64,000 nucleotides of DNA from an uncultured Latescibacterota bacterium. GTDB lineage: Bacteria; Latescibacterota; UBA2968; UBA8231. The stretch covers positions 1,798,001 through 1,862,000 of the forward strand of contig OX638377.1 of NCBI GenBank assembly GCA_951813615.1. Direction: 5' to 3'. The notes below the pieces were generated by a model. That model was not told the DNA's origin. It saw only the letters and a list, made by a program, of their open reading frames with translations, and made no database searches. The first letter of the stretch is position 1, and the number at the start of each line of letters is the position of its first letter. Below are positions 25,658 through 33,115 of the stretch, one piece after another. A program made the position numbers and the translations under genes.

Positions 25658-26679
25658 TCATCCTGTCGTACAGCCACCACGGCCGCGGCATCGGCCAGAC
25701 CATCCGCGCCTTGGGGCACGATATAGTCGGGGTTATGGATGGGGAAGAAGGCCCGCGCCAACAACTTGCAGAGATTTTCCAATGCCCGGGCTTTGCCACG
25801 GCGGGCGAGTGCCTCGACGCCGCGCAGCCCGATGCGGCCCTAGTCGCTGGCAAGCACATTGAAATGCCGGATCACGTACAGGCCTGCGTCGATCGGCGCA
25901 TTCTCTACCTGCTCGACAAACCCTTTGCCGATTGCGCTGCGCGGCTCCGCCCCGCGGCCGAAGCTTCGGCCAAACACGGGGTCTTCAGCGCCCTCACCTT
26001 GCCCAACCGCGCCAGCCGCATCGTTGCCACTGTGGAGCGTCTGTTAGCTGACGGCACGCTGGGCGATTTGGTCCAATACAGCAGCCGCCTCAACAACGGC
26101 CCGCCCTCGCGCTACGACCCGACGCCCTCGGCTTGGCACAACGACCCGGCCATTTCTGGCGGCGGCAGTTGGGCCGTAGAGGCGGCCCACGGCATTGACA
26201 CTTTCCTGCAATTCGTCGGCGAGCAGACGGTACACGTGGTCGGTGCCGTCATGTCCAATGCGACGCACGGCCGTATAGTGGAGGATATTGGCTTGGGAAT
26301 GCTGCGCACGGATGGGGGTGTGACCGGCGTTATTGAAAGCGGCTACGCCTATCCGTCAGGAGTGCGCAGCGGCGACCACTTCTTCCGCTTTATCGGCACC
26401 CGCGCCATGGTGTTCCAACAGTACGGTAAGGAGGGCGAGCCCCTCATCGAAGTCCACACTACCGAGGGCGTGCAATTCAGTGAGGATTTGTCACACGGCG
26501 AGCGCATGACGACCATTGTCGATCAAGCTCTTACTGCTTTGGCAGAGGGGCGGTCCTTCACCCCCAATATCGACCAAGCCGTGCGCATCCTCGAAATACA
26601 GGACGCGGTGTACGACCACGCTCGCCGAAGCACTCTGACCAACGGCCCGCATCCCATGGGCTCTCCGCCTAGCATCTAA
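25648..26679 (+). CDS. Gfo/Idh/MocA-type oxidoreductase
   Basis: 343 residues. The N-terminal Rossmann half (LVILSYSHHGRGIGQTIRALG, then VAGKHIEMPDHVQACV and the conserved LYLLDKPFAD lysine-proline loop) is followed by the alpha/beta substrate domain. KP is where the family keeps its catalytic lysine. The glycine-rich loop is unusual (SYSHHGRGIGQ instead of GxGxxG). The ATG at 25648 lies inside the end of the SAF-oxidoreductase gene. It probably oxidises or reduces a sugar or cyclitol with NAD(P). A short gap and then convergent genes follow. Confidence 0.82.
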   Translation: MRLVILSYSHHGRGIGQTIRALGHDIVGVMDGEEGPRQQLAEIFQCPGFATAGECLDAAQPDAALVAGKHIEMPDHVQACVDRRILYLLDKPFADCAARLRPAAEASAKHGVFSALTLPNRASRIVATVERLLADGTLGDLVQYSSRLNNGPPSRYDPTPSAWHNDPAISGGGSWAVEAAHGIDTFLQFVGEQTVHVVGAVMSNATHGRIVEDIGLGMLRTDGGVTGVIESGYAYPSGVRSGDHFFRFIGTRAMVFQQYGKEGEPLIEVHTTEGVQFSEDLSHGERMTTIVDQALTALAEGRSFTPNIDQAVRILEIQDAVYDHARRSTLTNGPHPMGSPPSI

Positions 26680-26710
26680 TGATGCTGATGCTACGGTGAA
26701 CAGTTACGAT

Positions 26711-27862
26711 TTATAGCTGCTTATACAACTGAATAGTTCGCTGAGCCGCGTCTTCCCACGTGAAGGCCGCGGCTCGCTGTCGTCCTTGGTGCGATAGCCG
26801 TTGGCGGAGCGCGGAATTGGTCAGCAGGCGCTGCATCCCGGCAGCGATAGACGCAGTGTCGAGGGGGTCGACGAGCACCGCGTCTTCTCCGGCAACTTCG
26901 GCGAGCGACGAACAGTTCGACGTGAGCACCGGACAGCCGCCGGCCATCGCTTCGAGCACGGGCAGCCCGAATCCTTCTATCAGCGATGGAAATGCGAAAA
27001 AGAGCGCGTGGGCAAAACAGGCGCGGATTTGCTCGTCGCTGAGCTGGCCGGCGAGGAGCACTCGGTCGCTCAGACCGAGTTGCTGCGCCAAGCGCACGAG
27101 CGCAGGGTTGCCCTCGCCGCGGCCAGCGAATACGAAGGCGAGATCGGGATGGTCTGGGGCGACTTGAGCAAAAGCGTGTACCAGCCGAGGTAAGTTTTTG
27201 TACGGCAAGCTGTTGCCTAGGCCAAACGCAAAAGGCCGTTCTACAAGACCGGCGAGAATATCCCGCTGCACACGGTCTTGGTCAGTCGCGTGGCCCAAGT
27301 CAAACGGGGCCGGTTCCGAGTTGTCCGAGTGCCAGGCGGGGGCAACGCCGTGGAGGATGGCGGTTACTTTGTCGGCGGGGACGCCGTAGTCGAGCGCCGC
27401 TTGGCGCGTGCTTTCCGAGACGGCGAGGATGTGGTCTGCTGCGGCGATGGCTCGGCGGATACCGAAGCTGCCGAGCGACCCCTTAACCCAGCGCCGCCAG
27501 CGCCGGCCGTCGGCGAGGTGGGGGTGATCCACCCAGATCAGGTCGTGCAGGGTGATGACGACGCGCCGAGCGCGCACGCCAACGGGGAGAAAGTGGAACA
27601 GGGAGTGATACACGTCGGCGTCGAGGGCGTTGATGACTCGGGCACCGGTGAGGATGTTGTGCGCCGAGGAAATGTCGTGCGGTGAGAAAATCTCCCTAAA
27701 GTTGGCCTGATCGGCGATGGGGCCGTGGCGCGAGGGCCGACGGACGACGATGTACTCGTTTTCGCGGTCCAGCTTGGCGATATGGCTGACGAGGTCGGCG
27801 GCGTAGCGGCCGAGGCTGGTGGGCACGTCGCGTAGGGAGCGAGCGTCGATGCAGATCCTCAT
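26711..27862 (-). CDS. Glycosyltransferase family 4-like (GT-B) enzyme
   Basis: 383 residues with the GT-B two-domain pattern: MRICIDARSLRDVPTSLGRYA at the N-terminus, AADHILAVSESTRQAALDYGVPADKVTAILHGV at the hinge, and NLPRLVHAFA. The donor-binding EX7E stretch is SLIEGFGLPVLEAMAGGCPVLTSNCSSLAEV. It would move a hexose from a nucleotide sugar to a growing glycan or lipid. The start overlaps the DUF3047 gene stop (ATGA). It is the last gene of a minus-strand group with a CDP-alcohol phosphotransferase and a flippase-like protein, so a glycolipid or envelope polymer is likely. Confidence 0.86.
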   Translation of the reverse strand: MRICIDARSLRDVPTSLGRYAADLVSHIAKLDRENEYIVVRRPSRHGPIADQANFREIFSPHDISSAHNILTGARVINALDADVYHSLFHFLPVGVRARRVVITLHDLIWVDHPHLADGRRWRRWVKGSLGSFGIRRAIAAADHILAVSESTRQAALDYGVPADKVTAILHGVAPAWHSDNSEPAPFDLGHATDQDRVQRDILAGLVERPFAFGLGNSLPYKNLPRLVHAFAQVAPDHPDLAFVFAGRGEGNPALVRLAQQLGLSDRVLLAGQLSDEQIRACFAHALFFAFPSLIEGFGLPVLEAMAGGCPVLTSNCSSLAEVAGEDAVLVDPLDTASIAAGMQRLLTNSALRQRLSHQGRQRAAAFTWEDAAQRTIQLYKQL

Positions 27863-28608
27863 GGAGGGAGGCCGACGCAGTAGTTGGGGATGTGCGCCAG
27901 CGCCGCCCGCGGCCAGACCCGGAAGTCGGCATAGGCGGCCGCAGCGTACCCCTGGGTTGCATCGGCATCGGTGAGCAACGCTATGCCAAGGGTTTTTTTT
28001 GGTAGGTCGGACGACAAGATACGCTCGTGATCTTTTTCCAGATCGACCCACTCTTGGAGCCATTGCCCCAACTTCTCCGGCCCGCTTTGGAGCACGACAA
28101 ACCAGGGGCGGGCAATGCCTTTGCGGCGAGAGACCGTGCCTGGGGCCAAGGTCGTGCTCCACACGTATTTGATCTGGCGTGGGATGCCGAGGAAGTTGTG
28201 CGAAAAAATGACGTGGACTCCGGCGGCGCTGTCGTTGGTCTCAGTATAGCGCTCGTCGCCCCCCGGTGGCAGGGCATCGGCACGCCAGCACCAAGTCATA
28301 ATTGGATATTGCCGGGGATCCCAGCGGAATCGCTTCGTGAGGACGACCGAGTGGCCGGTGTCCTGTGCGGCTAGGTAGCGGCGTCCGTTGGCCTCGCGGA
28401 CGTCGTAGAGCTTGGGTTTGTCGTCGTCTTTACCACGCCAGCGCCAGTCGCGAGGCAGGCTGTCTAGAGGCGTGGAGGCAAAGTCTTCAATGACGATGTA
28501 AGGAGGGGCTTCGTACTCGCTTCCAGCCGGCGGCGCATCTTGGGCAGAGGCAGTGTAGAAACAGAGGACGCAGCAGCCCGCTAGGCAAGCGAGTATGTGT
28601 CGATGCAT
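27859..28608 (-). CDS. Exported DUF3047-family protein
   Basis: 249 residues. The signal peptide MHRHILACLAGCCVLCFYTASAQ is followed by the domain blocks IVIEDFASTPLDSLPRDWRWRG, YPIMTWCWRADALPPGGDER, SAAGVHVIFSH, KYVWSTTLAPGTV and GIALLTDADATQGYAAAAYADF. These match the DUF3047 family, which lacks a known function and resembles a carbohydrate-binding jelly roll. The ATG at 28608 gives a proper signal sequence. It is 26 bases downstream of the flippase-like gene and overlaps the glycosyltransferase gene, so it belongs to the same operon and may act on the exported glycan. Confidence 0.8.
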   Translation of the reverse strand: MHRHILACLAGCCVLCFYTASAQDAPPAGSEYEAPPYIVIEDFASTPLDSLPRDWRWRGKDDDKPKLYDVREANGRRYLAAQDTGHSVVLTKRFRWDPRQYPIMTWCWRADALPPGGDERYTETNDSAAGVHVIFSHNFLGIPRQIKYVWSTTLAPGTVSRRKGIARPWFVVLQSGPEKLGQWLQEWVDLEKDHERILSSDLPKKTLGIALLTDADATQGYAAAAYADFRVWPRAALAHIPNYCVGLPP

Positions 28609-28634
28609 TGCTCTATCTCTTGGGGGACAGGGGG

Positions 28635-29666
28635 TCAGCGCGGGTTCTCTTGTTCCTGAAGCATGGTTAAGGCCGTTGCAGGGCGGCGTTGGAGCGCGGT
28701 GCGGCTCATGTAGCTGAGGAAGGTCCAGCCGATGAAAATCCAGAACACGCGGCGCAGGCGGCGCGTAAGACCCAAAGACAAGCCGAGAGACGGATCCAGC
28801 CCCAAGCTGGAAAACAGGAATACAAGACTGCCTTCCATGACTCCGATATTGGAGGGCATGAAGAAGAACAGTCCATTGATGACCGCGCCCAAGGCGTTGA
28901 GTAGAAAACAAAACCAAAAACCAATGCCCGCGTCCAGTGCCCAGAGGATGGCGTAGGTCTCACAGGTACCCATAAACCAGCCGATGCTCTGAAAGAACAA
29001 GGCGCGGAGGAAGCGGGTGCGGTGGGTGCGGTAAAAGGTGCCGATATTGGTGTCGATGCGCGCTGCGCGCCCCATATTGCGCTCGATCATGTCGGTGCGC
29101 AGGCCGGCCGAGCGGAGTAGTTTGAGCAGGGACGTGAACATGCGCTCTTGACGCTTGTAGAAGACCCAGAAGGCCGCCAAGCTGATAATGAGCAGGCATG
29201 CGAACAAGATCCGGTATTCCAAGGGAATGAGTTCGGACACGTCGTGGTAATAAAAAAGCAGCCCTAGGCCGAGGACGGTAAAGGACAGGCCAACAGCAAT
29301 TTGCGCGGTTTTGTCAACGACCACCGAGGCCATGCCGCGCGGGCCAGGCGTCCTGTGGGTGAGCAAATAGGCCTTGACCGGCTCGCCGCCGAGATTGGCC
29401 AGCGGCGTTAGTTGATTGACCGCCTCGCCGGCCAGCTTGGCCGCAAAAAGGGTGAGCAGCCGCGGTTTGAAGGCGTCGGGCGGGAAGGCGAAGTTCCAGG
29501 CGATCGTGTTGGAGAGATGCCAAGCGCACGAGGGCAGCAACAGCAAGGGGAACATCCACTTGATCGCGTCTAAGTGGTGGAGGACCTCATCGACCCCGAG
29601 CTGCCCGACGAGATAGCCCAGCAGCAGGAAGCCAAAGGCGACCATGGAAATTTGCAGGGCTTTCAC
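28635..29666 (-). CDS. Integral membrane flippase-like protein (LPG synthase TM / UPF0104 type)
   Basis: 343 residues with about eight hydrophobic helices. Family markers are the ANLGGEPVKAYLLTHR loop and the C-terminal FFFMPSNIGVMEGSLVFLFSSLGLDPSLGLSLGL. Such proteins move or modify lipid-linked molecules at the inner membrane. The gene starts with GTG at 29666 inside the stop of the CDP-alcohol phosphotransferase gene (GTGA), so the two are translationally coupled. The frame continues upstream, but only as an out-of-family stretch in the neighbouring coding region. It may flip the lipid made by its partner. Confidence 0.82.
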   Translation of the reverse strand: MKALQISMVAFGFLLLGYLVGQLGVDEVLHHLDAIKWMFPLLLLPSCAWHLSNTIAWNFAFPPDAFKPRLLTLFAAKLAGEAVNQLTPLANLGGEPVKAYLLTHRTPGPRGMASVVVDKTAQIAVGLSFTVLGLGLLFYYHDVSELIPLEYRILFACLLIISLAAFWVFYKRQERMFTSLLKLLRSAGLRTDMIERNMGRAARIDTNIGTFYRTHRTRFLRALFFQSIGWFMGTCETYAILWALDAGIGFWFCFLLNALGAVINGLFFFMPSNIGVMEGSLVFLFSSLGLDPSLGLSLGLTRRLRRVFWIFIGWTFLSYMSRTALQRRPATALTMLQEQENPR

Positions 29667-30970
29667 GCAACTTCCTCTGGGTTGACCGCCGGTGCCGGAA
29701 GCGAGGCGATCTGCCGCTGGGCGGCGCGCTGGTTGCCCATCAGCCGATAGTGGGTGGTCAAAACGCCCAGCGCCGCCACGTGAATCAGGACGACGAGGAG
29801 CCAATAAACGATCGGCAACAGATTGGCTACCAGCCCGATGGCAATGAACAACGAGAGGAAATCCCGCTTGGTAATAAAGCCAGTGCGCTCTAGGAACCGA
29901 TAGCTCCAGTCCTTTTCGCCATCGGGTACCTTGTTGCCCAAGTCGCCGAGGTAGTATTGCAGGCTGCCGGTGCCGGTTTTCAAGGCGTAGCTGTAGAGCA
30001 GGACTAGGGTCAGGACCATCGAGGCGATGGCAGAGATGCCGGCGTAGATGGGCAGGTAGTTGTCGGGATAGAGATGCCACATACCAGCCATCAGTGCGGC
30101 GTAGCCGAAGAGATAGGCGAGGTTGTCGGTGACCGTGTCGAACCAAGCGCCAAATTTGGTCTCGGCCAGCTTGACGCGGGCGATTTCGCCGTCGCAGCCG
30201 TCGAGGATAGAGGCAAGTTGCCAGAGGACACCGGCGCACGCGAGCCGCAGATAGTCGTCGGGCTGCGTCGCCAAATAGGCGGCGAACAGGCCCGGACACA
30301 GGACCATGAAAAAGGTCACCATGTTAGGCGAAATGCCAGTATCGACGATGAGCTTGCTGATGGGCACGGAGATGCGCACGTTGAGTAGGCGCGCTACCGT
30401 GCCACTGGTGCCCTTGCTCACTTGGTCGAAGAGCATGTTCTTAGCGGCGCGCGCGCTGGGCTTGTCGGTCACGCGCTGCCACAGGTGCGGCGCGATGTCT
30501 TCGCGGCGGTGCGGACGCGTTGCGAGAGAACTCCAGAGGTCGCCGGTTAGCGCATCCGGAGGCAACGCGTCAGGCGCGCAGAGGAAGGCGCCGCTGCTGA
30601 CGCGATCGCTGTCGCTGGTCTGCGCGACGAGGGTGTCTCGTTGCAGGCCTGCGTCGATGAGGGCTTGTAACGAGGAGTGGTGGTGGACGCAATCTCCCTT
30701 GAGCAGCAGGAAGGACGCGTTGGGTAGGCGAGCGGCCTCTGGAGTGGTTTGCTCCACTTGGATGTCGAGGTCGGGAGCTAGAGATTTGCCGCTGGGGGCA
30801 TGGTCGGGGGGAAGCACGACCAAGACGCGCTTGATGCCCGCGCTGGCCATGGTGCGGATTCCGCGCTGGAGGAGAGTGCGGCCAGCAACCTGCACCTCGG
30901 TTGCAGCGCCAACGGGAAAAACCAAAATTCCTTGCTCAATTGCGCGCTTTCGCATGCGTTTGCCATTCAA
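29663..30970 (-). CDS. Bifunctional-type protein: degenerate nucleotidyltransferase domain plus CDP-alcohol phosphatidyltransferase
   Basis: 435 residues. The C-terminal half carries the CDP-alcohol signature DGCDGEIAR ... G ... D ... D at about 217-242 (D1-xx-DG-xx-AR-x8-G-x3-D-x3-D complete), within about six membrane helices. The N-terminal ~190 residues resemble a sugar-phosphate cytidylyltransferase (VAGRTLLQRGIRTMASAGIKRVLVVLP) but lack the usual glycine-rich GxGxR nucleotide loop. The layout resembles archaeal/bacterial enzymes that make inositol-phosphate ethers or phospholipids. It is the first gene of the 30970-26711 operon. Product lipid unknown; whether the first domain is active is doubtful. 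Confidence 0.8.
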   Translation of the reverse strand: MNGKRMRKRAIEQGILVFPVGAATEVQVAGRTLLQRGIRTMASAGIKRVLVVLPPDHAPSGKSLAPDLDIQVEQTTPEAARLPNASFLLLKGDCVHHHSSLQALIDAGLQRDTLVAQTSDSDRVSSGAFLCAPDALPPDALTGDLWSSLATRPHRREDIAPHLWQRVTDKPSARAAKNMLFDQVSKGTSGTVARLLNVRISVPISKLIVDTGISPNMVTFFMVLCPGLFAAYLATQPDDYLRLACAGVLWQLASILDGCDGEIARVKLAETKFGAWFDTVTDNLAYLFGYAALMAGMWHLYPDNYLPIYAGISAIASMVLTLVLLYSYALKTGTGSLQYYLGDLGNKVPDGEKDWSYRFLERTGFITKRDFLSLFIAIGLVANLLPIVYWLLVVLIHVAALGVLTTHYRLMGNQRAAQRQIASLPAPAVNPEEVA

Positions 30971-31092
30971 TTTGGGGATGTGGATAAAAGAGGCACTTTA
31001 TAAAGAAACACTTAGTATAAGGAATTTTGCACAGTTTGTCGGACCTTAAATCCATGTTACCATTGTGTTACAATTGACAAAAAGGGCGTGTC

Positions 31093-33111
31093 ATGGCGGT
31101 CAAGACCTTCACATGGCTGCTGCTGGTCTGCTGGGCAACGGCTAGCGGTGCCCAGCGACACAATTGGCAACTCGGCGGCACGGGCTTAGCCTGGAGCGAG
31201 GGCGATTCTGCTGTGGTGCTCGTCGATTTCGACTCGGTGCCCGGCGCTATTCAGCCCGTCTATATCGACCCCGACCAGAGTTTGTTGTCGCTCTTTACTG
31301 GCTGGGAACCGCTCAAAGAGCCGCGTGAACTGTCCTATGTCGAAGGCGAGACGCCACGGGCTTGGAAGGGCTCGCAGGGCAATGAGACCACCGCCCACAA
31401 TGGCACCTATATGGTCGATGGCGACAGCATGTCTTTCAATCCGCCGGTCTCCTCCAATCCCGAATCGGTTTGGTACACCATCGATTTAGCCGTGCCGGTA
31501 CCGGCGCACCGCTTTGGTTTTTTTACTCCGCCTCGGGGCTTTCGCTCCGACGGTATCCCCTTTGCTGAGGACGCCGTGCCAGCCTACGAGGTGTCTATCG
31601 CGGCGGAAGGCGATCCGAGTTGGCTCGAAGGGAGCCAACCCTACAAGCGCATTGGTCCACTGATTGCCAATGTGGCCGAAAATTTTGTCGCCCGAGTGCA
31701 GATCGAATTTCCTAGGCAATACGTGCGCTTCGTGCGCTACAAGCGGAAGACCTCGCTGTTGGATTCGGGAAGGGGAGGCAACACCAGCGTGGGTTCGGGG
31801 ACCGCTTTCAAGGGGTCCATTGGCGACTTTGAACTCTTTGGCGAGGGGGTGGCGCGCAAGGCGGTTTATCGCTCGCGGATTTTCGAATTGGAAGAGCCGG
31901 TCAACTTCGGCCGCTTGTTTTGGGCAGCGACGCCCCTGCGTACCGTCAATGGCGAATTGGTGGAGGCTCCCGATGCCGAGGTGGGAGTGGAGGTGGAGGT
32001 GCGCACGGGGCGCGACGGGGATCCTAACATCTACCACGAATACACCGATCGCGGCGGCGAAGAGGAGGTGACGCGCGAGCGCTACGATTTGGTGCTGCAG
32101 CCGCGCTGGCGCGCCGGTCGCCTGCGCGATCCCCGGCCGGGAATGCGCGCCTCTATCCAGTACGATAGCGATAATTGGTCTTTCTGGTCGTTGCCCTTTT
32201 CTGAGCCGGGGCAGACAATTGGCCTCAAGGGAGGGACCCATTTCCAGTTGCGGATTACGCTCAAAAGCGAGGACTTTGCTGCGTTTGTGCGGCTCGACTC
32301 GCTGTGGATTGAAACCGCGCCGCTGCTGGCTAGCCGGGTCGTGGGCGAGGTGGCGCTAGCCGGCGACGTGCAGCCGGCGGGAGGTTTGACGCAGGTGCCG
32401 TTGGGTCAAGCGGCGGAACTGATCTACGATATTCGCGGCGAATTTGTCGGTGAGGGGGCCGGCTTTGACGCGCTGAGGATTCGCACCGGGACGTGGGCTG
32501 CGTTTACCCGGCTGGAGATGGGGGAGCCGCCGGTGGCCGTCGAGCCGGTTGCAGTCGTCGAGGGCGACGAGGAACTAGAGGTCGTGTTGCCGGAGCGGGT
32601 TGGGCCGGGGTCTGCGGAGGGGGCACGGGTCGTCTTTGTCGCCGATGTGTTCTCGCTGGCTTGGACGTTTTCGGGCGAGGTTTATAATGCAGGCGTTGAT
32701 GAACTGCCTCAGCCTGTCGAACCGGGCGATGCCAGTGCTGAACTAGGGACCAATAGTCTGCGGGTCTTGGGGATGGCCGAGCAAAGCGATGGGCCGGTGG
32801 TGGGATTGGATTTTTCCACTAGGGTGCTGACGCCCAATGGCGACGGGGTTCACGACGAGGTCGAGATCGGCTATGCGCTGGTGGGGTTGCCCGAGGATGT
32901 CCCCGTGGTGTTCAAGGTGTATTCGCTCGATGGGAGGCGAGTAGCCAAGCGGTCCTTGGGTGTGCAGCGCTTCGGTGCACAGCGAGTGCGCTGGGATGGG
33001 CGCGATGAGAATGGAGTTTTGTTGTCGCCCGGTCTCTACATAGTTGAAATAGCGCCCGAAGCCGAGCGGACGGGGAGCCGTCGGTTGCGCCCGTTAACAC
33101 TGATCTACTGA
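31093..33111 (+). CDS. Secreted beta-rich protein with FlgD-type Ig tail (pair member A')
   Basis: 672 residues. A signal peptide (MAVKTFTWLLLVCWATASGAQ) is followed by beta-rich, discoidin-like modules (NGTYMVDGDSMSFNPP ... VWYTIDLAVPVPAHRFGFFTPP). The C-terminal Ig domain has RVLTPNGDGVHDEVEIGYAL, KVYSLDGRRVAKR and WDGRDENGVLLSPGLYIVEI, ending RPLTLIY. It corresponds domain for domain to the 11686-13623 product. The ATG has AAAGGG upstream. The next gene starts four bases after its stop, forming a two-gene unit, and a TACAAT -10-like box at 31069-31074 could drive it. Confidence 0.75.
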   Translation: MAVKTFTWLLLVCWATASGAQRHNWQLGGTGLAWSEGDSAVVLVDFDSVPGAIQPVYIDPDQSLLSLFTGWEPLKEPRELSYVEGETPRAWKGSQGNETTAHNGTYMVDGDSMSFNPPVSSNPESVWYTIDLAVPVPAHRFGFFTPPRGFRSDGIPFAEDAVPAYEVSIAAEGDPSWLEGSQPYKRIGPLIANVAENFVARVQIEFPRQYVRFVRYKRKTSLLDSGRGGNTSVGSGTAFKGSIGDFELFGEGVARKAVYRSRIFELEEPVNFGRLFWAATPLRTVNGELVEAPDAEVGVEVEVRTGRDGDPNIYHEYTDRGGEEEVTRERYDLVLQPRWRAGRLRDPRPGMRASIQYDSDNWSFWSLPFSEPGQTIGLKGGTHFQLRITLKSEDFAAFVRLDSLWIETAPLLASRVVGEVALAGDVQPAGGLTQVPLGQAAELIYDIRGEFVGEGAGFDALRIRTGTWAAFTRLEMGEPPVAVEPVAVVEGDEELEVVLPERVGPGSAEGARVVFVADVFSLAWTFSGEVYNAGVDELPQPVEPGDASAELGTNSLRVLGMAEQSDGPVVGLDFSTRVLTPNGDGVHDEVEIGYALVGLPEDVPVVFKVYSLDGRRVAKRSLGVQRFGAQRVRWDGRDENGVLLSPGLYIVEIAPEAERTGSRRLRPLTLIY

Positions 33112-33115
33112 GAGC

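Noticed and set aside
29667..30299. Upstream extension of the flippase-like gene
   Set aside because: It is the wrong frame of the CDP-alcohol phosphotransferase gene; the GTG at 29666 matches the domain start and the GTGA overlap.
31074..31079. Perfect TTGACA before the 31093 gene as a -35 box
   Set aside because: It lies only 13 bases upstream of the start codon, leaving no room for a -10 and transcript start.
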